Shown: piece by piece, positions 56,432 through 64,000 of the stretch
How positions within the stretch are numbered: position 1 is the first letter of the stretch
Layout of the letters: each line of letters begins with the position of its first letter
NCBI RefSeq assembly: GCF_035920445.1
Contig: NZ_CP109162.1
Location: 124,001-188,000 of the forward strand
Source of the DNA: Nocardia sp. NBC_01730
Lineage (GTDB): Bacteria; Actinomycetota; Actinomycetes; Mycobacteriales; Mycobacteriaceae
Length of the DNA: 64,000 nt
Direction of reading: 5' to 3'
Made by a program: the position numbers and the translations under genes
The notes under the pieces: model-generated
What the model was told of the DNA's origin: nothing
What the model saw: the letters and a program-made list of their open reading frames with translations, nothing else
Databases searched by the model: none

Positions 56432-57199
56432 CTCGGCGACGTCGCCGCCGACCTCGCGCTCGATGCGGGGGCGCAGCCCGTGCGAACCGGCGAGTCTCGA
56501 GATGCCGGATCTCGGCCCACCCATTTCGGCTGGACGACTTTCCCGAAGCAATCATTCTGCAAATTCGACGGAAAACGTTGGCGCGCCGGCACTGATCTCG
56601 TGTGCGAATTCCGTGTGCACTTCGGCGACCTCATTCGATGCGTTCACTGGGGTAGCGAATAATGTGCTGATTTGTCCAGCGTGCCAGCCTATCCGGTGCC
56701 TATCCCAATGAAAACTACTGGAAAATGGAGTGGCGGATTGTCCAGGTCGAGTTCGACGACAGGGTGCTGTGTCGAAGCTGGAAGCCCGTATCGCGCTGCG
56801 CCGCTCCGGAGACACGGCGATTACTTTCCTCATGTTCTCTTCTTGTGCGGCAGCATAATTCGAGGCTGCCGGCGTGTTGCGGATTCCCGGCCGACGCTCG
56901 CCCCCATCCGAGACGACAGGACATCGGCATTCGGGCGATGGCGCGGTCGTCGCACGTGCTGGTACCGGGTGATGTGTCCTGTTGTGACGGTCGCCACCGG
57001 ATGCGTCGTGATCGCGCAGGGTTTGATATCCGAGCGACCGGGTATAACCGCGGGAGGAACGGGCGAAACCCGACGAAACGACCCAAATCTTTGGGGCATG
57101 CTCGCCCTGACGTGGTTGGGTAGGTTGAGCGTCGGCAAAATCGCTGCACGGCAACAGATGTGATATCGAAGAAACAGCTCGATCAACGATGAGGCTTGG
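56432..57199. other. No gene recognised
   Basis: All frames in this 770-base stretch lack coding codon bias. The part just upstream of the aldehyde dehydrogenase remnant contains a coding-like piece on the minus strand ([17 protein letters not shown]) that I do not recognise, and the region 56700-57180 is less GC-rich. Nothing else is supported. Confidence 0.4.
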
Positions 57200-58552
57200 G
57201 TGCGCAATTCGCGGTCGCTGGAGGTTCCGCGCACGGGCCCAGCGCTTTTCGTCCTGATGGGCAGCGCCCTTGTCGCGCTGATGCTGGTTTTCACCACGGT
57301 CGATCCATGGCTCGACCAGGCGGGCATTCTGGTCGGCGGTCTCGACGCGCACGTCTACCGCGACGGCGCGTGGCGCGTCCTGCACGGGCATCCGCTCTAC
57401 ACCGAACCCAGCCTGCACGGGTTGCTCTACACCTACACGCCGTTCTCCACCCTCGCCTTCATCCCCATAGATCTGCTGCCGTGGGGGTGGGTCACCAACA
57501 CGTGGCTGGCGGTGAACCTGATCGTCTTGTTCGGTTGTATCCGGCTGAGCTGGCGCATCCTCGGGTACCGGCTCGACGCGCGGTCGACCTCGGCCTGCGC
57601 GCTGCTGGCGATCACCTGTGCGTTCATCGAGCCGGTCCGCACCACGCTGTACTACGGGCAGATCAACCTGGTTCTCATGCTGCTGGTGCTGTGGGACTGC
57701 GCGCGCGGTGATCGCGGCGGGCTACGCGGTCTCGGTGTCGGCGTGGCCGCGGGGATCAAGCTCGTTCCGCTGTATTTCGTCGCGCATTTCATCGCGTTGC
57801 GACAGTGGCGCGCGGCGCTGACGGCGTCGGCGACTTTCGTGGCGTCGGTCGGCCTCGCGTGGGCGGTCCTGCCCGCCGACTCATGGCAGTACTGGAGTTC
57901 GACGTTCCTCCAGTCCGATCGCATCGCGCTGGACACCCACCCTGCCAACCAATCCCTTCGGGGCGCCATCGCGCATCTGACCGGTCATCCCGCACCGATG
58001 TGGCTGTGGCTGCCGGTGGCGGGCGCTGTGGCCGCTATCAGCTTGGTGGTGACGGCGCGGCTGCACGCACGCGGGGAACGGCTGCTCGCTATCGTGCTCG
58101 CCGGTCTCACCGCCTGCGCGATCTCGCCCTTCTCCTGGGGGCATCACTGGGTGTGGTTCGTGCCCTTGCTGGTCCACCTCGTACACAAGGCGCTGACCCG
58201 TCCGCGGTGGTGGATCGGCGCGGCCGTTCTGTACGTCTCGATCGGTGCGTGGACCTATCAGTGGAGCGAGACCTACGTGAGTGTCGGGCTGTTCCTGTAT
58301 CCGCCGTGGTGGCCGATCGCGCCGATTCTGATGAACGGTTACGTCGTCGCCTATGCGGCGGTGCTGGTAGGTGCGGGAGGGGTGCTCGCCGGTCAGCGGA
58401 GTGAGCCGGACCCCGACGAGGCCCGTTCCGGGCCGGGCATGCATCCGATCAGAGTCGTCCTACGCGGTACGCGTGGAGTGTTGCGACCGGTCCGGCAGCC
58501 GGATTCGCCGATCCGGCCCGCACGGGAGCCCGTCGGCGCTGCCGAAAACTGA
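57200..58552 (+). CDS. GT87-family membrane mannosyltransferase (GT-C)
   Basis: 450 aa from GTG 57200. About ten hydrophobic segments. The first outer loop holds GGLDAHVYRDGAWRVLHGHPLYTEP, with the catalytic aspartate of polyprenyl-phosphate-dependent GT-C enzymes, and YTYTPFSTLAFIPIDLLPWGW follows. LYYGQINLVLMLLVLWDCARGDRGGLRGLGVGVAAGIKLVPLYFV is the family hallmark. Relatives in mycobacteria add alpha-1,2-mannose to PIM, lipomannan or arabinan chains from polyprenyl-phosphomannose on the outer face of the membrane. The last 50 residues are hydrophilic and extended. Confidence 0.9.
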   Translation: MRNSRSLEVPRTGPALFVLMGSALVALMLVFTTVDPWLDQAGILVGGLDAHVYRDGAWRVLHGHPLYTEPSLHGLLYTYTPFSTLAFIPIDLLPWGWVTNTWLAVNLIVLFGCIRLSWRILGYRLDARSTSACALLAITCAFIEPVRTTLYYGQINLVLMLLVLWDCARGDRGGLRGLGVGVAAGIKLVPLYFVAHFIALRQWRAALTASATFVASVGLAWAVLPADSWQYWSSTFLQSDRIALDTHPANQSLRGAIAHLTGHPAPMWLWLPVAGAVAAISLVVTARLHARGERLLAIVLAGLTACAISPFSWGHHWVWFVPLLVHLVHKALTRPRWWIGAAVLYVSIGAWTYQWSETYVSVGLFLYPPWWPIAPILMNGYVVAYAAVLVGAGGVLAGQRSEPDPDEARSGPGMHPIRVVLRGTRGVLRPVRQPDSPIRPAREPVGAAEN

Positions 58553-58571
58553 TCTGTTGGGCGACAGGCGT

Positions 58572-58622
58572 TTTCCGGCTCCGATGTGCCGGTTGTCTGG
58601 ACCGGCGGCGCGGAGCCGGAAA
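58572..58622. terminator. Bidirectional terminator between convergent genes
   Basis: TTTCCGGCTCCG (58572-58583) pairs exactly with CGGAGCCGGAAA (58611-58622), and an inner GCCGGT/ACCGGC (58588-58593, 58601-58606) makes a second stem. T and A runs flank it on both sides, so it works for both the mannosyltransferase gene and the minus-strand secreted-protein gene. Confidence 0.7.
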
Positions 58623-58654
58623 TCACCTGCCGACTGTGGTGGGCGTCGTCGTGA

Positions 58655-59002
58655 TCAGAATGCGCTTCCGGTGCCGGGCAGGAAAAACCCGAGGCCCGGC
58701 CAGATGCCGAACGGGCTGCCCCAGTAGCCGAAGGGGTTGCCCCAGCCGCCATAACCGCCCCAACCCCCGTAGCCGCCACCGCGACCCCAGCCACCGCGAC
58801 CCCAGCCGCCATGGCCCCAGCCCCCGTGGCCCCAGCCGCCGTGGATCTCCTCGCCCTGGTTCGTCTGCGTGACCGCGACCGAGGGCTCCTGTGCCAGCGC
58901 GGGTGCTGCCGTGACGGCGATGGGCGTCAGCGCGATCGCGGAAGCCAGCGCCACCCGGGCGATCACTCGCCGGGCACGTCCGGCGTCGACGTCTTGGATC
59001 AT
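58655..59002 (-). CDS. Secreted Gly-Trp-rich repeat protein
   Basis: 115 aa from ATG 59002 with GAGGAAG upstream. A Sec signal peptide is present (IARVALASAIALTPIAVTAAPALA, cleavage after about residue 37). The mature part begins QEPSVAVTQTNQGEEIH, followed by GGWGH twice (55-64), GGWGR twice (65-74), then GGGYGGWGGYGGWGN and an aromatic/proline-rich tail. No cysteine. Low-complexity Gly/Trp repeats suggest a wall-associated or matrix protein. No known family. A TetR-type palindrome sits 39 bases upstream. Confidence 0.82.
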   Translation of the reverse strand: MIQDVDAGRARRVIARVALASAIALTPIAVTAAPALAQEPSVAVTQTNQGEEIHGGWGHGGWGHGGWGRGGWGRGGGYGGWGGYGGWGNPFGYWGSPFGIWPGLGFFLPGTGSAF

Positions 59003-59040
59003 CGGTACTTCCTCACTTCGGTACGTATTGTCCAGTCAAT

Positions 59041-59056
59041 GACCAACTGGTTGGTC
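59041..59056. promoter_or_regulatory. TetR-type operator GACCAAC-TG-GTTGGTC
   Basis: Two exact 7-base inverted arms with a two-base centre, in an AT-richer patch 39 bases upstream of the Gly-Trp protein start and 225 bases from the DinB-family gene. ACCAACNNGTTGGT-like sites are typical for TetR-family repressors. No TetR gene is in the window. Confidence 0.6.
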
Positions 59057-59280
59057 TGGTCGACATCAATTCCCTCAGGAGGCAAGAGAACCAACCTCGC
59101 CGATTTATATCGTACCGTTAATCAACGGCACGTTCAATATGGCGCCATCGTACGGGAATTCGACGCTCTGGCCGTCGAACCGAATGGAATCGGGTCCCGC
59201 GTTGGCTGAATGTTCCGGCGCGCCGGCGCGTGGGTGGGTACGGTCGACGGCACCAGACATCGATGTAGGAGCCGACAACG

Positions 59281-59790
59281 ATGACGAGTGCCGATGTGCT
59301 GACCGATGCTTTCGAACGGATTCGGGAGGTGGTGCACGAAGCGGTGGACGGGCTCGGCGAAGATGAGCTGGCCCACCGGATCGACCAGGGTGCCAACTCG
59401 ATCGCGTGGCTCGTCTGGCATCTGACCCGGGTGCAGGACGACCACGTCTCCGAAGTCGCCGACGTTGAGCAGGTGTGGACGGCGCGGGGCTGGTCCGACC
59501 GGTTCGCCCTGCCGATCGATGGGAGGGCGACCGGATACGGTGACCGTCCCGTCGACGTCGCCGTCATTCGCGCCCCGGCCGAGCTGCTCACCGGCTACTA
59601 CGACGCGGTGCACGAGCAGACGCTGCGCTTCGTCCGGAAACTGGGCGACAGCGACCTCGAACGGATCGTGGACATCCGATGGGATCCGCCGGTGACGCTC
59701 GGCGTCCGGCTGGTCAGCGTGATCTCCGACGATCTGCAGCATGCGGGCCAGGCCGCCTTCGTGCGCGGCGTCATCGAGCGGACGACATGA
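59281..59790 (+). CDS. DinB-family (mycothiol-dependent type) protein
   Basis: 169 aa from ATG 59281. The four-helix DinB bundle is recognisable: FERIREVVHEAVDGLGEDELAHR, NSIAWLVWHLTRVQDDHVSEVADV with two metal-binding histidines, and VRLVSVISDDLQHAGQAAFVRGVI with the third. Actinobacterial members often use mycothiol for thiol-transfer or isomerase reactions (as mycothiol-dependent maleylpyruvate isomerase does). The substrate is not predictable here. Confidence 0.88.
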   Translation: MTSADVLTDAFERIREVVHEAVDGLGEDELAHRIDQGANSIAWLVWHLTRVQDDHVSEVADVEQVWTARGWSDRFALPIDGRATGYGDRPVDVAVIRAPAELLTGYYDAVHEQTLRFVRKLGDSDLERIVDIRWDPPVTLGVRLVSVISDDLQHAGQAAFVRGVIERTT

Positions 59791-59858
59791 CCCGGGCGTG
59801 AACCGGATGCGGCACGCACTGACGATGCGGTGACGTAAGTTGGTGCCGCGGAACTGGA

Positions 59859-61151
59859 TTGTTCGCAGAAAGTGCAGCCGTGGTCGTTGTGATTGTTCTC
59901 GTCGGGATCGTCGTCCTGGCGTTGTGCCTCGTCGTCCTGGCGTTGTTCGGCGCGCTGCACTGGTATGTGTGGCGGCGTCTCGTGCGGGATACGACCACCG
60001 CCGGGTCCCGCGGGCGGCGCGTCGGCACCGCCGTCGTAGTGGCGGGCCCGCTGCTGCTGGTCGGCTCGGCGGTCGCCGAATTGGCCTCGGCGCCATTGCC
60101 GTTCGTCCGGATCATCGCCTGGCCCGGCTACCTGTGGGGTGCGCTGTTCGTCTACCTGTTGTTCGCGCTGTTCGTCGGCGAGCCGGTGCGGCTTGTGCTG
60201 CTGCGGTTCGGCGAGAAATCGGTGACCGTACCGGTCGCCGCCGTCGCATCCGCGGACTCCGCATCCGAGCTGAATGCATTGCCGGACACTGCTGTTCGGT
60301 CGCAGCTCGCGGCCACGGCCGATCGGATGCCGCGCCGGGTCTTCGTCTCCCGAATCGTGGGCGGTGCGGCCGTGGCCGCCGCGGCGACGACCGTCGGCTC
60401 GGGGACCTACAGCGTTCTCGATGGACCGAGCGTCAAGCACGTGGCCGTGCCGCTGGCGAAACTGCCGCGCCGAGCGGACGGATTCCGCATCACGGTGGTC
60501 AGCGATATCCATCTCGGCCCCATCCTGGGCCGCGGCTTCGCCGAGCGGGTGGTCCACACCGTCAATGACACTCAGCCGGACCTCATCGCCATCGTCGGTG
60601 ACCTGGTAGACGGCAGTGTCGAGCACCTGCGGTCCGCCGTCGAGCCGCTGGCCGACCTGCACGCGCGCCACGGCGCGTTCTTCGTTACCGGCAACCACGA
60701 GTACTTCTCCGGCGCCGAACAGTGGATCGACCACGTTCAGGAACTCGGGATGCACCTGCTCGCGAACGCCCGCACGGAGTTGCCCGGATTCGATCTGGCG
60801 GGCGTGAACGACCTGCAGGGCGAACGTACCGGGCATGGCCCCGACTTCGGCAAGGCACTCGGCGACCGGGACCGCTCGCGGACCGCCGTCCTGTTGGCAC
60901 ACCAGCCCGTGCTCATCGATGACGCGGTAGCCCACGGTGTCGATCTGCAACTGTCCGGCCATACCCACGGGGGGCAGATCTGGCCGGGCAATTACCTTGC
61001 GGGACTGGTGAATCCCACGGTCGCCGGGCTGGAGCGGTACGGCGACACACAGTTGTACGTCACCAGGGGAGCCGGGGCGTGGGGTCCGCCGGTGCGTGTG
61101 GGCGCACCGTCGGACATCACCGTCGTGGAACTGGTGTCACGGCAGGCGTGA
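59859..61151 (+). CDS. Membrane metallophosphoesterase
   Basis: 430 aa from TTG 59859; the GTG at 59880 is a plausible alternative. Three or four hydrophobic segments occupy the first 110 residues. The phosphatase motifs are in order: VVSDIHLGPILG (DxH), IVGDLVDGS (GDxxD), VTGNHEYF (GNHE), then LLAHQP and QLSGHTHGGQIWPG (GHxH). It belongs to the YkuE/YaeI-like branch, which may act on undecaprenyl- or lipid-linked phosphates at the membrane surface. The outer membrane anchor here is longer than usual. Confidence 0.9.
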   Translation: MFAESAAVVVVIVLVGIVVLALCLVVLALFGALHWYVWRRLVRDTTTAGSRGRRVGTAVVVAGPLLLVGSAVAELASAPLPFVRIIAWPGYLWGALFVYLLFALFVGEPVRLVLLRFGEKSVTVPVAAVASADSASELNALPDTAVRSQLAATADRMPRRVFVSRIVGGAAVAAAATTVGSGTYSVLDGPSVKHVAVPLAKLPRRADGFRITVVSDIHLGPILGRGFAERVVHTVNDTQPDLIAIVGDLVDGSVEHLRSAVEPLADLHARHGAFFVTGNHEYFSGAEQWIDHVQELGMHLLANARTELPGFDLAGVNDLQGERTGHGPDFGKALGDRDRSRTAVLLAHQPVLIDDAVAHGVDLQLSGHTHGGQIWPGNYLAGLVNPTVAGLERYGDTQLYVTRGAGAWGPPVRVGAPSDITVVELVSRQA

Positions 61152-61166
61152 CCGCGAACGCTCGCG

Positions 61167-62582
61167 CTATCCGAACAGCCCGCCGAGGACCCCGCCGCTC
61201 TGGCCCGCCTCCTGGCCGCCGCCGGTGCCGCCGATGAAGCCGCCGGGCGGCAGCTCCGAGGGCTGCACGATGACGAAACCGCCGCCGGAGAACGACAGCG
61301 TCATGCCCTCGCCGGTGCTGCGACCCATGAGCCTGCCGAGGCCGAACGAATCGTTTCGCTTGATCCCGGTCTGCAGGCTCGACGACCAAGCCACTGCCGC
61401 CTGCGGGTCGGCGTAGGTCGGCTGGTCGACGTTGAGCACGACCGGCGTGCCGTGTGTGGTGATCGCGATGCGGCCCCGGCCGGTGAAGACACAGTTGAAC
61501 AACCCCGCGTTGCTTGCGAACCCGGCCGCGCCCTGCACCATACGGACGTTGTATGTCAGCGTGGAATCGAATGCGAGCACGTTGGCGCCGTTGATGGTGA
61601 GGCCGTCGGTGCCGTCGAGATCGATGGTGTGCACGTCGGCGGCGCCATTGGCGACGAACAGATCGCCGCGGCCGGACACCTTCATCAGCGGAACACCCTC
61701 GCCGGTGAGCCGCTGCTGGATCGCTCGTCCGATGCCGCCCGAGCCGAGCGCCTGGAACTGCAGGTCGCCCTGGTAGGCGACCATCGACCCGGCGCGCGCC
61801 ATGACCTCGCCATTGACGGCGACCTTGATCATCTTGCCGCCCTGCTTCTGGATGCCGGCGCCGGTGACTTCGGCATGGCTCGGGGCGAACAGTTCGCTCT
61901 GCATCGGCAGCGCTCCTTGCTGAGGTGAGGGAATCGGTGGTGGCGGCACCGGGGCGGGTGACGAGGGATAGGCCGGTGGCGGTGAAAAAGTCGATGGCGC
62001 GGGCTGATACGGCTGCGCCACCGGATTGGTGGGTGGGTATATGGGTGGGGGAGCCGGGGCGGGTGGCGGAGTCGGAGGCGCTGGCTCGTCGTCGATGTTC
62101 ACGCCGAACGCCGTCGCGATCCCGGCCAGGCCGTTGTCGTAGCCCTGGCCGACCGCGCGGACCTTCCAGCTGCCGCCGCGGCGGTAGATCTCCACGCACA
62201 CCACGGCGGTCTCGGTGCCGAGTCCGGTCATCGGGAAGTCCAGCCGGCCCGCATCGGCCGCGATGGTCGCGCGCAGCGAGCCGACGCTCGCGAAGGTGGC
62301 GGGCCCGCTGCCGTCCAGGCTGGCGGTGACGACCACCCGGTCGACGTCGGCGGGCACAGCGGAGGTCTGGATCTCCACCACGTCACCGGAGCCGCGACCG
62401 TGCCGGTAGGTGACGCCGGGGGCCACCGGCTGGTTGAAGAACACGAAGTCGGTGTCGGACCGTACTCGCCCTTCGGGGCTCAGCAGTAGCGCCGAAACGT
62501 CGACGGGGGCCGAACACGTAACGGTGACCGTCAGCCGATCACCGGGAGCGGGGCGGTTCTCACCGCGAGCGAGATCGGTCAC
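61167..62582 (-). CDS. TerD-AIM24 fusion protein
   Basis: 471 aa from GTG 62582, which gives the TerD start MTDLARGENRPAPGDRLTV. The frame stays open 140 codons more but without coding character. Residues 1-180 are a TerD domain (SALLLSPEGRVRSDTDFVFFNQP, FASVGSLRATIAADAG, ETAVVCVEIYRRGGSWKVRAVGQGYDNGLAGIATAFGV, with the calcium-site-like acidic residues). A Pro-rich linker of about 50 residues follows, then an AIM24/TIGR00266-type beta-helix (QKQGGKMIKVAVNGEVMARAGSMVAYQGD to the end). TerD proteins bind calcium and relate to tellurite/stress resistance; the AIM24 part is membrane- or envelope-associated in other proteins. Confidence 0.88.
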   Translation of the reverse strand: MTDLARGENRPAPGDRLTVTVTCSAPVDVSALLLSPEGRVRSDTDFVFFNQPVAPGVTYRHGRGSGDVVEIQTSAVPADVDRVVVTASLDGSGPATFASVGSLRATIAADAGRLDFPMTGLGTETAVVCVEIYRRGGSWKVRAVGQGYDNGLAGIATAFGVNIDDEPAPPTPPPAPAPPPIYPPTNPVAQPYQPAPSTFSPPPAYPSSPAPVPPPPIPSPQQGALPMQSELFAPSHAEVTGAGIQKQGGKMIKVAVNGEVMARAGSMVAYQGDLQFQALGSGGIGRAIQQRLTGEGVPLMKVSGRGDLFVANGAADVHTIDLDGTDGLTINGANVLAFDSTLTYNVRMVQGAAGFASNAGLFNCVFTGRGRIAITTHGTPVVLNVDQPTYADPQAAVAWSSSLQTGIKRNDSFGLGRLMGRSTGEGMTLSFSGGGFVIVQPSELPPGGFIGGTGGGQEAGQSGGVLGGLFG

Positions 62583-62857
62583 GGCGGGCCGTCCAGTGCG
62601 CAGGCGCGCCGTCCGAATGACATGCGATTCACGGCCTCCAGTGTGTCGTGACTCCGGCGTGTTCGCTACCGAGCCGGGTCGAAGGCCGCCCACGCCCCAG
62701 CTGGTGCTCGGGCCGTCGGACCCACGTGTCATCACCCGAACAGGTGTTTCAGGCCGACGTCGGCCCGGGACACGGAGGGTGAGAGTGCCTGAGCCGCACC
62801 CGGCTCCGGCCGGATGACGCTGTGCATGGCGTCGCCGGCGCCCGCGGCGGGCGAGCG

Positions 62858-63025
62858 TCATGATCCGCCGCCGCGTCGCCGCAGCGTCCGGTAGTGGTCG
62901 AGCGCGGCGCGGCGGCAGTCGAGGAAGGCATCGAATGCGCCGGTGAGGTCGGCGGGTTCGGCGTGGTCGATCGCCCGCAGCGCCAAGCCCGGCCCTGTGT
63001 ACGCCCACCTGGTCGCCGCGATCAT
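62858..63025 (-). CDS. Small hypothetical protein, 55 aa
   Basis: ATG 63025 opens a 55-codon frame with strong GC3 bias: MIAATRWAYTGPGLALRAID, then DLTGAFDAFLDCRRAALDHYRTLRRRGGGS. A TAG directly precedes the ATG in frame. No clear ribosome-binding site. The helical C-terminus (CRRAALDHYRTLRR) looks protein-like but no family is recognised; it may be the end of a longer lost gene. Confidence 0.35.
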   Translation of the reverse strand: MIAATRWAYTGPGLALRAIDHAEPADLTGAFDAFLDCRRAALDHYRTLRRRGGGS

Positions 63026-63194
63026 CTACGCGGCAGACGACCCGAGGTTTACCGCCGGAATGCCTGCGGTGCGGAAGCCGCGTGATGTCGACAGGGTGGA
63101 TTGCTCGCGCACCTCTGCAGGGCGGGACCGGGTCCGCGAATGTCGGCGGCGAGGGCCGGCCGTATCGGTCGGGCCCTCGCCGTGGAGGTGCTGT

Positions 63195-63587
63195 TCAGAG
63201 GAGTTCGGCGTACATGGTGCCGTCGAGGATGCCGAATTCGACCTGTCCGGGGAATAGTGGGACCGCGCCACTGGCGTGCTGGGCGTAATTGAGCGCGATG
63301 GTGTCGGTCGCCCAGCGGTGCAGTGGCCGGGGTAGACGCAGAACCCGGTGGTCGGTGCAGCGGACATAGGGGTAGGTGGTTTCGCCGGGCACGGCGAGGG
63401 GGTTGTGGATGTCGAGGGTGGCGATGTCCAGGACCAGTCCGGTCTGCTTCGCGGAGGCGACGGTCGGAGGCTGCAGTTCGATGTCGTCCATGACCGAAGA
63501 CGGTAGCCCGGAGGATGCCGGATGCGCGTTATTCCGAGCGAATGTCCGCAGTATTTGCTGCGGGACAGGCGTGACGGTGAGGTTCAT
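63195..63587 (-). CDS. Hypothetical protein, 130 aa
   Basis: Started at ATG 63587, with GAGG 12 bases upstream; ATG 63491 is an alternative giving 98 aa. The C-terminal part has clear coding character: LVLDIATLDIHNPLAVPGETTYPYVRCTDHRVLRLPRPLHRWATDTIALNYAQHASGAVPLFPGQVEFG. No signal or membrane segment. I do not recognise the family; it may be a small soluble beta-rich protein. Confidence 0.55.
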   Translation of the reverse strand: MNLTVTPVPQQILRTFARNNAHPASSGLPSSVMDDIELQPPTVASAKQTGLVLDIATLDIHNPLAVPGETTYPYVRCTDHRVLRLPRPLHRWATDTIALNYAQHASGAVPLFPGQVEFGILDGTMYAELL

Positions 63588-63901
63588 CGAACGGTCGAAC
63601 CTCACCGCTACCACCAGCGATCGCGGTCGGCTTGGGCGTACCGGTCCCGCGCTGCATGTCCCGGGGCCACCGGGACAGAGACGAGCGTAGGCGACGCTGA
63701 TGATTCGCGGTGGCGTTTCCGCGAATCGGCGCGCACGCGCTTCGGATGCGAATCTGTTCCGACGAACAGGGAGTCTTGGGTCCTGCGCATGCCATCCGGA
63801 GGAGCACAGTCTACTATGCGTGCGGCGTGAAAAAGGCTGTGTGCGTTGAGTATCCGCCATGGTCCGCGCCATCGATTCGGATTCTCAGGAGGGTGGAAGA
63901 C
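63588..63901. other. Intergenic region between divergent genes
   Basis: No convincing coding frame or terminator. It must contain the promoters of the minus-strand hypothetical gene and of the gene starting at 63902. Confidence 0.4.
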
Positions 63902-64000
63902 GTGCTGTACGCAATCGTAGCGGCCATTGTCGTTACGTTGTTGGTCGGTTCGGCCGCGGCTATGGTGTGGGATCCGCGCCGCCGGGATGACAGTTTTGAC
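63902..64000 (+). CDS. Membrane protein, N-terminal part (cut by window edge)
   Basis: GTG 63902 follows AGGAGGGTGGAAGAC. The first 33 residues give a hydrophobic segment (AIVAAIVVTLLVGSAAAMVW) and then charged DPRRRDDSFD. It is an N-terminally anchored protein whose remainder is outside the window. The function is unknown. Confidence 0.6.
   Translation, partial: MLYAIVAAIVVTLLVGSAAAMVWDPRRRDDSFD

Overview
The window is high-GC actinobacterial DNA. The gene set fits a mycolic-acid actinomycete, most likely Nocardia or a close relative. Pointers are an EspR-like regulator, a pruC/pruA/pruB proline cluster of mycobacterial type, several F420- and flavin-linked oxidoreductases, a GT-C (GT87) mannosyltransferase and an ohrR-ohr pair. 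The genus is an inference; no rRNA or tRNA gene was found.

Left end (1-9.5 kb) is an accessory region. It has the tail of one P450, then two closely related CYP157-like P450s (both lacking the ExxR arginine, both apparently starting at TTG behind the same leader) that flank an acyl-CoA-oxidase-like gene. Around them lie hairpins, two candidate small peptides (40 and 36 aa), an unidentified opposite-strand gene, half an MFS transporter and the tail of a luciferase-like monooxygenase. This is the most likely place for an undescribed pathway.

9-15 kb holds single-gene redox and regulatory units (NUDIX, SDR with its MmyB-type regulator, Ddn-like and PPOX-type F420 enzymes, EspR-like protein, metallo-hydrolase). 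15-28 kb is amino-acid catabolism and stress: alanine dehydrogenase and a convergent Lrp/AsnC regulator; amidase and an amino-acid permease; pruA-pruB divergent from pruC; a phytoene-dehydrogenase-like flavoprotein; ohrR-ohr with overlapping palindromes in front. 28-34.5 kb is a hutHUFI operon divergent from an IclR-type regulator; it uses HutF, and no hutG is present.

34.5-49 kb mixes envelope and signalling genes (DLH-type lipoprotein, small secreted protein, gluconokinase behind a strong hairpin, MFS, M50 protease, Ser/Thr kinase, BASS symporter, Gfo/Idh dehydrogenase). A CitA/DcuS-type two-component system is divergent from an NMT1/SsuA-type ABC importer, with a 66-bp tandem repeat between them and a 16-bp-stem terminator after the importer.

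49-64 kb has a GlxA-type regulator, a siderophore-interacting protein with an IdeR-like box, an LLM oxidoreductase, a serine hydrolase, an amino-acid permease, a DUF4345 protein, the deletion-fused wreck of an aldehyde dehydrogenase/DUF779 pair, a GT87 mannosyltransferase, a secreted Gly-Trp repeat protein behind a TetR-type palindrome, a DinB-family protein, a membrane metallophosphoesterase, a TerD-AIM24 fusion and two small unknown proteins. At least five gene remnants are scattered through the window.
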